This document shows, in pieces, positions 10,250 through 17,575 of a DNA stretch of 64,000 nucleotides. The stretch spans positions 62,001 through 126,000 of the forward strand of contig NZ_WOWP01000010.1 in the NCBI RefSeq assembly GCF_009741375.1. The letters are read 5' to 3'. The position numbers and the translations under genes are program-made. Under the pieces are notes generated by a model, which worked only from the letters and a program-made list of their open reading frames with translations, made no database searches and had not been told where the DNA came from. Every line of letters begins with the position of its first letter. The stretch's first letter is position 1. The stretch is from Flavobacterium rakeshii (GTDB lineage Bacteria > Bacteroidota > Bacteroidia > Flavobacteriales > Flavobacteriaceae).

Positions 10250-10519
10250 ATGAGTAACAAAAAATTAGTTTTAGGAATTGCTGCCGGAGTAGCAGCCCTT
10301 GCGGTAGTAGGAGTTATATGCAAAAGAAAAGGATATCTTGACGGTGCATGTGAAAAAGCTGAGTCGTTAGGGAAAGACCTTAAAGACAAATACAACAATG
10401 TAAAAGATAGTGCCCGCAAAAAATTTGATGAAGTGGTGCACAAAGGTGGCGAAATTGCTGACAGACTTAAACACAAAAGTGAGACTGCTGCTAAAAATAT
10501 TGATCCGGCAACAAACTAG
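10250..10519 (+). CDS. YtxH-like small membrane protein
   Basis: 89 residues. An N-terminal membrane helix (LVLGIAAGVAALAVVGVI, about 6-23) is followed by a long charged amphipathic helix with repeated Lys/Asp/Glu spacing (AESLGKDLKDKYNNVKDS, KKFDEVVHKGGEIADRL). This matches the YtxH/gas-vesicle-like stress protein layout. Bacillus YtxH belongs to the general stress regulon; the role here is inferred from architecture. It probably shares a transcript with the small protein gene at 10022, and is followed by a clear terminator. Confidence 0.7.
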   Translation: MSNKKLVLGIAAGVAALAVVGVICKRKGYLDGACEKAESLGKDLKDKYNNVKDSARKKFDEVVHKGGEIADRLKHKSETAAKNIDPATN

Positions 10520-10549
10520 CCAGACAAATTATTATTCCATTAAAAACAG

Positions 10550-10578
10550 AAAGCTGTCCAAAAGGGCAGCTTTCATTA
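10550..10578 (+). terminator. Terminator after the YtxH-like gene
   Basis: Ten-base stem aaagctgtcc (10550-10559) with gggcagcttt (10564-10573), one G-U pair, four-base loop, T-rich 3' side. It lies between convergent genes. Confidence 0.82.
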
Positions 10579-10595
10579 TTTATATTGATGTTTGA

Positions 10596-11216
10596 TTAAA
10601 ATATATCAGTATCTCCTTTTCCTTCCCTAACAAGTACAGGTTCATCACCCGAAAGGTCTACAATGGTAGAGGCTACATTATCACCATATCCGCCATCGAT
10701 AACAGCATCTACCTGATTTTGCCATTTTTCAAAAATAAGCTCTGGGTCGGTTGAGTATTCTAAAATCTCATCTTCATCATGTATGGACGTCGAAACTATA
10801 GGGTTACCCAAAGCTCTTACAATATCGAGCGCTATATTATTATCGGGCACACGTATACCTACCGTATTTTTCTTTTTAAACTCTTTTGGTAAGTTATTAT
10901 TACCCGGAAGAATAAATGTATAAGGTCCTGGTAATGATCGTTTAAGTATTTTAAAGGTACTTGTGTCAATTTGCTTTACATAATCAGAGAGGTTACTCAA
11001 ATCACTACACACGAATGAGAAGTTTGCCTTATCCAGTTTAATACCTTTTATACGGGCAATTCGCTCAAGTGCTTTACTGTTGGTTATATCACAGCCTAAA
11101 CCATAAACGGTATCAGTAGGATAAATTATAATCCCTCCGTTACGCAGTATTTTAACCACTTTCTCTATTTCCCTTTCATTAGGATTTTCGGGGTATATTT
11201 TTATAAACTGTGCCAT
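10596..11216 (-). CDS. L-threonylcarbamoyladenylate synthase (Sua5/YrdC/YciO)
   Basis: 206 residues, the length of the YrdC-domain-only form without the Sua5 C-terminal domain. Motifs include the substrate cleft GGIIIYPTDTVYGLGCD (about 28-44), KANFSFVCSDLSNLSDYV, the GPYTFILP segment, KKNTVGIRVPDN and NPIVSTSIH. The enzyme uses L-threonine, bicarbonate and ATP to make threonylcarbamoyl-AMP for t6A at tRNA position 37, with TsaB/TsaD elsewhere. The FSFVCSDL and SIHDEDE variants lean towards the YciO/YwlC-like branch, so the t6A role is likely but not certain. It is downstream of the uvrD-like gene on the same strand with a 79-base gap. Confidence 0.88.
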   Translation of the reverse strand: MAQFIKIYPENPNEREIEKVVKILRNGGIIIYPTDTVYGLGCDITNSKALERIARIKGIKLDKANFSFVCSDLSNLSDYVKQIDTSTFKILKRSLPGPYTFILPGNNNLPKEFKKKNTVGIRVPDNNIALDIVRALGNPIVSTSIHDEDEILEYSTDPELIFEKWQNQVDAVIDGGYGDNVASTIVDLSGDEPVLVREGKGDTDIF

Positions 11217-11295
11217 GTTCTAGTCTGTTTTCGGTTTTTGTAAGCTTAAAGTTACGAAAGCTATTTGTTATTAGCGTTAATTTAAACGTAAAGCT

Positions 11296-13653
11296 TTACC
11301 CAATAACATCGAGCTTAGCAAAGCGAAGTAAAAGCTTTTTAATTCCTCCTACTTCAAACTTTATTTCAGCCTTTTTATCTGCTCCTACCCCTTCAAGGTT
11401 AAGTACCTGCCCTTTACCAAAACGTTCGTGCATTACTACGTTACCTATGTTAAGCTTACTATCAGGCATTGCTGGTCCTGATGATGCCGGTGCCGATCCG
11501 CCAGCCATAGGTTTAAGTCGGCGTATTGCCATATCCGGTTTAGGATCGTTATCGGTAACCCATTTCGGCGGAATACCACTTTTTGGTTTTGATTGTCTTA
11601 GTTTTGATTTATCTACATCGCCAAAAATATCGTTATTAATCATTGGCTTGTAACGATAGTTTGTTTCTACCGGAGTAAGGTATTCAAGGAAAACATCTGT
11701 AATCTCTTCTATAAAGCGTGAAGGCTCACTATCAACCAGTTTACCCCAACGGTACCTTGATTGTGCATAAGTAAGGTAAGCCTGATGCTCGGCACGGGTT
11801 AGTGCCACATAAAACAGCCTTCGCTCCTCTTCCAGTTCACTACGGGTATTCATACTCATAGCACTTGGGAAAAGATCTTCCTCCATTCCCACAATAAATA
11901 CATGAGGGAATTCAAGTCCTTTTGCAAGGTGAATAGTCATAAGTGCTACCCTGTCATCATCTCCGGTATCCTTATCCATATCGGTAGCAAGGGCAACATC
12001 TTCAAGAAATTCCGATAATGCTCCTCTTGCACCGTCTACTTCTTTCTGTCCTTCAATAAAATCTTTAATACCGTTAAGTAATTCTTCTATATTTTCTATA
12101 CGGGCAATACCTTCGGGCGTTGCATCCTTTTTCAGTTCCTGTATAAGTCCGGTTTTCTTGGTAACATGCTCGGTAAGGTAAAAGGCATCATAACTGTCGT
12201 TAATAACCTGAAAGCTTTTTACCATGGTAACAAAATCCTGAATTTTGTTTCTTGTACCCGAATTAAGCCTTAGGTCAATCCTGTCAATGTTCTCCATTAC
12301 CTCAAAAATGGAACGCTTGTAATGGTTTGCTGCTACAGTAAGTTTTTCGATTGTAGTACCTCCAATACCTCTTGCCGGATAGTTAATTACTCGTACAAGA
12401 GCTTCTTCATCCTTCGGGTTAATAACAAGCCTTAGGTAAGCTAAAACGTCTTTAATCTCTTTCCTTTGATAGAAAGAAAGTCCACCATAAATCCTGTATG
12501 GAATATCACGTTTCCTTAAGGCATCCTCAATAGAACGTGACTGTGCGTTGGTACGGTACAGTACAGCAAAGTTTCCGTTAGGAAGCTGGTTTTGCATTTT
12601 CTGCTCAAAAATAGTACTCGCCACAAAACGCCCTTCCTCACTATCGGTAAGGCTGCGGTGTACCTTAATTTTTGGTCCGTCTTCATTGGCTGTCCATACA
12701 ACCTTATCCAGCTTAGTTTTGTTTTTATCTATAATGGAGTTAGCCGCTTCCACAATGTTTCGTGACGAACGGTAATTTTGCTCCAGTCGGTACGTTTGTA
12801 CGTTATCGTAATCCTTTTGGAAGTTCAGTATGTTATTAATATTTGCTCCCCTAAAGGCGTAAATACTCTGGGCATCATCCCCTACTACACAAATATTCTG
12901 GAACCTGTCAGACAGTGCCCTTACAATAAGATATTGCGAGTGGTTAGTATCCTGATACTCATCTACCAGTATGTAACGGAAACGGTCCTGATATTTCATA
13001 AGCACATCAGGAAAACGGTTAAGCAGCTCATTTGTACGAAGTAAAAGGTCATCAAAGTCCATTGCTCCCGCCTTAAAGCAACGCTCTACATACTGCTCGT
13101 ACACCTCGCCCATCCTTGGTTTTTTAGACATGGCATCGGCTTCCTGCAGTTCAGGATTATTGTAATAAGCTTTAACTGTAATAAGGTTATTCTTGTAATT
13201 GGAAATACGGCTTAATACCTGCTTTGGCTTATATACGTCCTTATCCAACTGCATTTCCTTAATGATAGAGGAAATAAGGCGCACACTATCCTGACTGTCG
13301 TAAATACTAAAGTTTGACGGATAGCCCAGCTTATCGGCCTCAAAGCGGAGTATTTTAGCAAAAATAGAGTGGAATGTTCCCATCCAAAGGTTTTTAGCCT
13401 CAGAGTTACCCACAATACCCGCAATACGGTTTTTCATTTCACGCGCAGCCTTATTAGTAAAGGTAAGTGCCAAAATATTAAAGGCATCTACCCCCTGACT
13501 CATAAGGTAAGCAATACGCAGTGTAAGTACCCTTGTCTTACCCGATCCTGCACCTGCAATTACAATCATAGGTCCGTCTTTTTGCAAAACCGGAGCCCTT
13601 TGCGCTTCATTTAACTGGCTTATATACTTTTCAATTTCCGTCATAACTTCCAA
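11296..13653 (-). CDS. UvrD/PcrA-type superfamily 1 DNA helicase
   Basis: 785 residues, close to PcrA and UvrD. The Walker A is AGAGSGKT (about 33-40), the Walker B is LVDEYQDTNHSQY, and later SF1A motifs include LEQNYRSSRNIV, YRIYGGLSFYQRKEIKD and ALMTIHLAKGLEFPHVF, with VALTRAEHQAYL near the end. A C-terminal Tudor-like domain (HERFGKGQVLNLEG) is as in PcrA, where it binds RNA polymerase. The helicase unwinds DNA 3'-5' in repair and replication. A second ATG three codons in (13644) is equally plausible as the start. The gene is divergent from the 13834 gene. Confidence 0.93.
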   Translation of the reverse strand: MEVMTEIEKYISQLNEAQRAPVLQKDGPMIVIAGAGSGKTRVLTLRIAYLMSQGVDAFNILALTFTNKAAREMKNRIAGIVGNSEAKNLWMGTFHSIFAKILRFEADKLGYPSNFSIYDSQDSVRLISSIIKEMQLDKDVYKPKQVLSRISNYKNNLITVKAYYNNPELQEADAMSKKPRMGEVYEQYVERCFKAGAMDFDDLLLRTNELLNRFPDVLMKYQDRFRYILVDEYQDTNHSQYLIVRALSDRFQNICVVGDDAQSIYAFRGANINNILNFQKDYDNVQTYRLEQNYRSSRNIVEAANSIIDKNKTKLDKVVWTANEDGPKIKVHRSLTDSEEGRFVASTIFEQKMQNQLPNGNFAVLYRTNAQSRSIEDALRKRDIPYRIYGGLSFYQRKEIKDVLAYLRLVINPKDEEALVRVINYPARGIGGTTIEKLTVAANHYKRSIFEVMENIDRIDLRLNSGTRNKIQDFVTMVKSFQVINDSYDAFYLTEHVTKKTGLIQELKKDATPEGIARIENIEELLNGIKDFIEGQKEVDGARGALSEFLEDVALATDMDKDTGDDDRVALMTIHLAKGLEFPHVFIVGMEEDLFPSAMSMNTRSELEEERRLFYVALTRAEHQAYLTYAQSRYRWGKLVDSEPSRFIEEITDVFLEYLTPVETNYRYKPMINNDIFGDVDKSKLRQSKPKSGIPPKWVTDNDPKPDMAIRRLKPMAGGSAPASSGPAMPDSKLNIGNVVMHERFGKGQVLNLEGVGADKKAEIKFEVGGIKKLLLRFAKLDVIG

Positions 13654-13833
13654 AAAAGCAAAAATAGTTATTTTTAGTCGGGAAATAAACCCTAATTATA
13701 GTTTCAGCAGGTGTGTTTTGTTAAAAATTATTCACAATAATTTTATCTTACAAAAAGTATTTCATTATTTTCGCCTTTCACAATTTTATATCAACAAACT
13801 GCGTTAGTCTATTACACCAAACTATTACTAAAC

Positions 13834-14358
13834 ATGGATATTACAAAATTTATTGAAATACTGGCATATACGCTACCTTCCATAATAGTAGGACTTGTTG
13901 CCTACTATTTTTTTGAGGCACAACGTAAAAACGAAGAAAGCCGTCGTCGCTACCTTATTCACAAAGAAGCACAAAAAAATGCTATGCCATTACGGCTGCA
14001 GGCATATGAAAGATTAGTACTTTTCCTTGAAAGGATAAATCCTTCAAAACTACTTGTGAGAATTGCTCCGCAATCATCAAACAAACATGATTATGAAGAG
14101 TATGTAATTGCACAAATTGAGCAGGAATACGAGCATAATCTTACACAACAAATTTATGTTTCTGCCGAAAGTTGGGATATTATCACTACTGCTAAAAATG
14201 CAACTATCCAAATGATTCGTAAAACCAACATGAGCGAAAAGGTAGATACTGCAAACAAACTAAGGGAAGTTATACTTACCGACTTGTTTGACACGCAAAG
14301 CCCTAGCAGCATAGCTGTAGCTTATCTAAAAAATGAAGTAGCCGAAATGTGGCAATAA
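13834..14358 (+). CDS. Conserved hypothetical membrane-anchored protein
   Basis: 174 residues. One N-terminal helix (about 8-28, YTLPSIIVGLVAYYFF) is followed by a soluble, mainly helical domain. The first soluble part is charged (EAQRKNEESRRRYLIHKEA) and continues into MPLRLQAYERLVLFLERINP, IAQIEQEYEHNLTQQIY and SAESWDIITTAKNATIQMI. I have seen this kind of protein as a conserved unknown in Flavobacteriaceae; no catalytic motif is visible. Topology suggests a cytoplasmic domain tethered to the inner membrane. The gene is monocistronic with a strong terminator right after it. Confidence 0.75.
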   Translation: MDITKFIEILAYTLPSIIVGLVAYYFFEAQRKNEESRRRYLIHKEAQKNAMPLRLQAYERLVLFLERINPSKLLVRIAPQSSNKHDYEEYVIAQIEQEYEHNLTQQIYVSAESWDIITTAKNATIQMIRKTNMSEKVDTANKLREVILTDLFDTQSPSSIAVAYLKNEVAEMWQ

Positions 14359-14380
14359 TGCCAATTTACAATATTTTACA

Positions 14381-14407
14381 AGGCATCCTTTTCGGGATGC
14401 CTTTTTA
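14381..14407 (+). terminator. Terminator of the 13834 gene
   Basis: Stem aggcatcc (14381-14388) with ggatgcct (14395-14402) and a T tract. The same stem core recurs in the terminator at 15787-15817. Confidence 0.88.
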
Positions 14408-14410
14408 TTT

Positions 14411-14418
14411 TATATTTG
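14411..14418 (+). promoter_or_regulatory. Putative promoter -7 box of the riboswitch transcript
   Basis: TATATTTG matches the Bacteroidota -7 consensus TAnnTTTG exactly and lies just upstream of the riboswitch aptamer, partly inside the T tract of the previous terminator. No clear -33 TTG is present. Confidence 0.5.
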
Positions 14419-14424
14419 CCAAAG

Positions 14425-14600
14425 GTTTTGCTTAACGCAAATTAATAGGGAACCGTGTGCAAATCACGGGCTGTCGCGCAACTGTAAAGTACAAAACAGT
14501 TTTATCGCAATAAACCACTGCTGCATTTAGCGGGAAGGGCGATAAAATGTACAAGCCAGGAGACCTGCCTTACTAAATAATGACTATGCTTTCGCGGTTA
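14425..14600 (+). promoter_or_regulatory. Cobalamin (vitamin B12) riboswitch
   Basis: The sequence carries the conserved order of the cobalamin aptamer: a junction segment aatagggaaccgtgtgcaaa (from about 14443), the strand tcacgggctgtcgcgcaact (14464-14483), an optional peripheral arm where gttttatcgc (14499-14508) pairs with gcgataaaat (14539-14548), and the B12 box gccaggagacctgcc (14555-14569). Binding of adenosylcobalamin or another cobalamin normally lowers expression of the downstream gene. In Bacteroidota these riboswitches precede B12 uptake and salvage genes; here the first gene is a DUF71 enzyme. The boundaries are approximate. Confidence 0.93.
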
Positions 14601-14618
14601 AAGTGACGTCCGGTAATT

Positions 14619-14696
14619 GTACTCCTGTTTGGAGTGTAACTACTGTGTCTTCATTTTATCTCCGTAAAAGCCTTAAAAATATACACGTGACGGAGA
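14619..14696 (+). promoter_or_regulatory. Possible expression platform: hairpins up to the DUF71 start codon
   Basis: actcc (14621-14625) can pair with ggagt (14631-14635). Further on, tctccgt (14659-14665) can pair with acggaga (14690-14696), which places the GTG start codon (14687) at the base of the loop. That would allow control at translation initiation, as is usual for B12 riboswitches. Pairing is by eye. Confidence 0.4.
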
Positions 14697-15385
14697 ACAG
14701 ACAAAAAACGTATTTTAACTGGAGTAGCGGTAAAGACAGCGCCCTTGCACTTTATTACCTGTTACAATACAAAAACTATAGTGTAGACAGCCTGCTTACA
14801 TCTGTAAATTCACATTATGATCGTGTTAGTATGCACGGCTTGCGTAAAGAGCTTTTATTACAGCAAATTGAAGCCATAGGGATACCGGGCACTACTATAG
14901 AGCTTCCCCTCCAGCCTACAAACGAGGAATATGAAACCATTATGAAAAATAAGGTTCAGGAACTTATAGATGAAGGATACACTACCGCAGCTTTTGGTGA
15001 TATTTTTTTAGAAGACCTTAAGGTATACAGGGAAAAACAACTGGAACCTTATGGTATAAAAGCAGTTTTCCCTTTATGGAAAAAAGACACTAAAGAACTA
15101 TTAAAAGAGTTTATAGACCTGGGCTTTAAAACCATAACGGTTTGCGTAAACGGTACGAAACTGGATAAATCATTTGTAGGTCGTGTTATAGATCACGATT
15201 TTATAAATGAACTGCCCAATGATGTTGATCCATGCGGTGAGAACGGAGAGTTCCACACTTTTTGCTTTGATGCTCCTTACTTTAAAAAACCTGTAGAGTT
15301 TACCATTGGTGAAACGATTTACAGAGAATATGACAACCACGGTACAAAAACCGGATATTGGTTTTGCGATTTGATTCCACAATAA
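14687..15385 (+). CDS. DUF71/COG2102 ATP-pyrophosphatase (diphthine-ammonia-ligase-like), B12-regulated
   Basis: 232 residues from the GTG at 14687. An earlier in-frame GTG at 14603 would lie within the riboswitch tail and adds residues unlike the family, so it is rejected. The N-type ATP-pyrophosphatase loop is TYFNWSSGKDSALALYYLL (about 8-26), with SMHGLRKELLLQQIEAIGI and YTTAAFGDIFLEDLKVYRE after it. In archaea and eukaryotes this family amidates diphthine on EF-2. Bacteria lack diphthamide, and comparative genomics of DUF71/COG2102 predicted a B12 salvage role for the bacterial branch. The cobalamin riboswitch directly upstream supports that. The likely reaction is an ATP-dependent amidation; the substrate is unknown. 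No B12 transporter gene is next to it. Confidence 0.85.
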   Translation: MTENRQKTYFNWSSGKDSALALYYLLQYKNYSVDSLLTSVNSHYDRVSMHGLRKELLLQQIEAIGIPGTTIELPLQPTNEEYETIMKNKVQELIDEGYTTAAFGDIFLEDLKVYREKQLEPYGIKAVFPLWKKDTKELLKEFIDLGFKTITVCVNGTKLDKSFVGRVIDHDFINELPNDVDPCGENGEFHTFCFDAPYFKKPVEFTIGETIYREYDNHGTKTGYWFCDLIPQ

Positions 15386-15400
15386 ATAACCATCATAAAT

Positions 15401-15784
15401 ATGACTTCTGAAGTAAGAATAAAACTATCGGAAACCCGAATCTTTAAAGCGGTTTTTCCAAACACAACAAATCACTATGACACTCTTTTTGGAGGTACCG
15501 CCATGCATTTAATGGACGAGGTTGCTTTTATAACAGCCACCCGCTACAGTCGTCAGCGTATGGTAACAGTAAGCAGTGATCGTATTGATTTTAAGAAACC
15601 TATCCCTGCGGGTACTATAGTGGAACTTATTGGTAAAGTTACCTATGTAGGGACTACCAGTCTTAAAGTACGAGTAGAGATTTATGTAGAACAGATGTAT
15701 GAAAATACCAGGGAGAAAGCTGTAAACGGAGAGTTTACTTTTGTAGCTATAGATGAAAACAAAGTCCCTGTAAAAATACTTTAA
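15401..15784 (+). CDS. Acyl-CoA thioesterase, hotdog fold
   Basis: 127 residues, single hotdog domain of the YciA/acyl-CoA thioester hydrolase type. The N-terminal KLSETRIFKAVFPNTTNHYD leads to the helix segment LFGGTAMHLMDEVAFITA, which holds the family's GG and Asp/Glu active-site pattern. This is followed by VTVSSDRIDFKKPIPAGTIV. It hydrolyses acyl-CoA to free acid and CoA. It starts 15 bases after the DUF71 gene and ends at a strong terminator, so it is probably co-transcribed and also under riboswitch control, although no B12 link of the enzyme is known to me. Confidence 0.9.
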   Translation: MTSEVRIKLSETRIFKAVFPNTTNHYDTLFGGTAMHLMDEVAFITATRYSRQRMVTVSSDRIDFKKPIPAGTIVELIGKVTYVGTTSLKVRVEIYVEQMYENTREKAVNGEFTFVAIDENKVPVKIL

Positions 15785-15786
15785 TT

Positions 15787-15817
15787 AAAAGGCATCCTTC
15801 CATCGGATGCCTTTTTT
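15787..15817 (+). terminator. Terminator of the DUF71-thioesterase unit
   Basis: ggcatcc (15791-15797) pairs with ggatgcc (15805-15811), extended by A and T runs. Same stem core as the terminator at 14381, so the unit is bracketed by near-identical terminators. Confidence 0.9.
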
Positions 15818-15845
15818 GTTTATGTTTGTTTTATAAAACATTATC

Positions 15846-16436
15846 ATGAAAAAGATATTTACTGCCTCTCTTATTTTTTTATGCCTTAGTTCGGCTTTTG
15901 CCCAAAAAATATATCATAACAAAGGTTTTGGTATTACTATCGAAATACCGCAAACCTGGTGGGAAGATAACCGTAACGGATTCCCTGCCGAAATTGAATT
16001 AAGCAAAAGCGAACGTAAAAAAATACTGGATGACAGTAACTCGGTTTTCCTGACCCTGTTTTATGACAGAGAAACCATAAAAGAAGGTGGTAACTACATT
16101 CCTAAAATGCAGTTTAACGTTGCCAGTAATTATGAAAAAGATTTTAAAGTGTTACTGAAAGCTACCCAAAACAACGTTAAAATACAGAAGAAATTCCAAC
16201 CTGATTATAAACTGGTTAAAAAACCTAAAGAGGTAAAAATTGCGGGAATTAGATGTATAGCTTATGTAGCTACCTACTCTATGATGGTAAACGGTAAAAC
16301 TACAACCATACGTAGTTTTACCTATGTTATACCCTATAAAAACTATGTTTTCCATCTTAATTTTACCGATGAGATAAAAGGCAAAGACCGCTCTAAAGAA
16401 TTTGAAGAAGCGGTAAAAACTATTAAAATCGGGTAA
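15846..16436 (+). CDS. Hypothetical secreted protein
   Basis: 196 residues with a signal peptide (about 1-19, ending SSAFAQ). The mature part begins KIYHNKGFGITIEIPQTWW and later has KEVKIAGIRCIAYVATYSMM and FTYVIPYKNYVFHLNFTD. That alternation resembles the PsbP/DUF1795 fold, where a hydrophobic beta sheet ends in a helix such as SKEFEEAVKTIKIG. The fold is a guess. The stop codon abuts the start of the next gene, so the two are co-transcribed. A TATGTTTG box lies at 15821-15828, about 18 bases before the start. Confidence 0.65.
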   Translation: MKKIFTASLIFLCLSSAFAQKIYHNKGFGITIEIPQTWWEDNRNGFPAEIELSKSERKKILDDSNSVFLTLFYDRETIKEGGNYIPKMQFNVASNYEKDFKVLLKATQNNVKIQKKFQPDYKLVKKPKEVKIAGIRCIAYVATYSMMVNGKTTTIRSFTYVIPYKNYVFHLNFTDEIKGKDRSKEFEEAVKTIKIG

Positions 16437-16829
16437 ATGAGAAAACTGTTTTTTATACTCCTTTTAGCTATTTCTTGCGGAAAAAAGACAGAAGGCATAC
16501 AAGCACAGTCAGAAAACTTTGAAGAATTCAATCAACATTTCCATTCAGATTCTCTTTTTCAGTTATCAAGAATAAGTTTTCCTATTGAAGGTATCCATAG
16601 AGACGGCTGGGAAGAGTATAAATGGACAAAAGAAAACTGGGAAATTCTGAAAAATCCGGTAACCAAATCAAATTCTTTTCCAAATGAGTATAAACATCAA
16701 CTCATTAGTTCTGATACTCTTGTTATAGAAAAATACCGGATAGAAGATAGTGGTTTTCAGTGTGAAAGAAAATTTCAGCTAAGAAAAGATAAATGGTTTC
16801 TGGTAAGTTATTATAACATGAATTTATAG
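16437..16829 (+). CDS. Hypothetical lipoprotein
   Basis: 130 residues. MRKLFFILLLAISCGKK is a lipoprotein signal with the lipobox Cys at residue 14. The mature domain is short, rich in Glu, Lys and aromatic residues (HRDGWEEYKWTKENWEIL), and ends with RKFQLRKDKWFLVSYYNMNL. It directly follows the secreted protein gene (zero gap), which suggests the two products act together in the periplasm or at a membrane. No family recognised. Confidence 0.6.
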   Translation: MRKLFFILLLAISCGKKTEGIQAQSENFEEFNQHFHSDSLFQLSRISFPIEGIHRDGWEEYKWTKENWEILKNPVTKSNSFPNEYKHQLISSDTLVIEKYRIEDSGFQCERKFQLRKDKWFLVSYYNMNL

Positions 16830-16886
16830 GAATAATTATATTAAACCGTAAATAAAAATAAAGACTATAAAACTAGGTAATCAAAC

Positions 16887-17459
16887 ATGAAAAAATCAAC
16901 CATACTTTATTTATTACTGATGCTTACTATCTGCTCCTATGGACAGGAGAGAGTGAAAAGCTATCAGTTATATTCAAAAAAAGGATTGACCTATAAAAAA
17001 ACCGACAATACTCTTTTTAATGGTATTTCTGAATTTAAGAGAGAAAGGAAAAACCATATTGTATTTGAGGAATACTACCATAATGGAATAAAAACTAAAT
17101 ACATTGAATATTATAATACAGATGAAGTTATAGTTTGCAAAGAAATTATTTATCATGAAAATAGTCCCGAAAAGAAAAAGTTTACAAAATTTAGTCTTGA
17201 CGGTAAGCGCAGATCGCTAACTTATTATGACCTGAATGGTAAAAAAGAACTTGAAGAAACCTATAGGCACGATATATTAACTTACAGATGTGAATACTTA
17301 AACGGTAAGAGAAAATTTGAAGAAGCGTACAAGAACGATGTATTGGTTTACAGTTGTGAATACTTAAATGGCAAGAAGCATGGAAAAAAATTTTGTATAA
17401 CAAAAAAGCACGAAAGCCATACTGAGTTTTATGAAAATGGTAAAAAAGTAAGTAGATAA
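16887..17459 (+). CDS. Secreted MORN/YwqK-like repeat protein
   Basis: 190 residues with a signal peptide (about 1-19). The rest is a run of YENGK-type short repeats as in the YwqK/MORN-like family (YHNGIKTKYIEYYN, YYDLNGKKELEE, FYENGKKVSR). Residues 122-142 and 144-164 are an almost direct repeat of 22-residue period (ETYRHDILTYRCEYLNGK versus EAYKNDVLVYSCEYLNGK), seen at DNA level at 17247-17378. YwqK relatives are often called antitoxin components, but a secreted copy without a toxin partner does not support that role here. A structural or binding function is more likely. Confidence 0.65.
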   Translation: MKKSTILYLLLMLTICSYGQERVKSYQLYSKKGLTYKKTDNTLFNGISEFKRERKNHIVFEEYYHNGIKTKYIEYYNTDEVIVCKEIIYHENSPEKKKFTKFSLDGKRRSLTYYDLNGKKELEETYRHDILTYRCEYLNGKRKFEEAYKNDVLVYSCEYLNGKKHGKKFCITKKHESHTEFYENGKKVSR

Positions 17460-17575
17460 AAAACATTTATTTCTTTAAATACTAAGCAAAAAAAACTAAG
17501 ATTAACAGTACTTACAGATACATTAAAATCCCGCATTAAATTGTTTTTGTTATATTTATAAAAAACAAAACAATT

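Noticed and set aside
14687..15385. Diphthamide synthesis enzyme.
   Set aside because: Bacteria lack diphthamide and EF-2; the cobalamin riboswitch points to B12 metabolism.
16887..17459. YwqK-type antitoxin component of a toxin-antitoxin system.
   Set aside because: The protein is exported and there is no adjacent toxin gene; the name is inherited from repeat similarity only.
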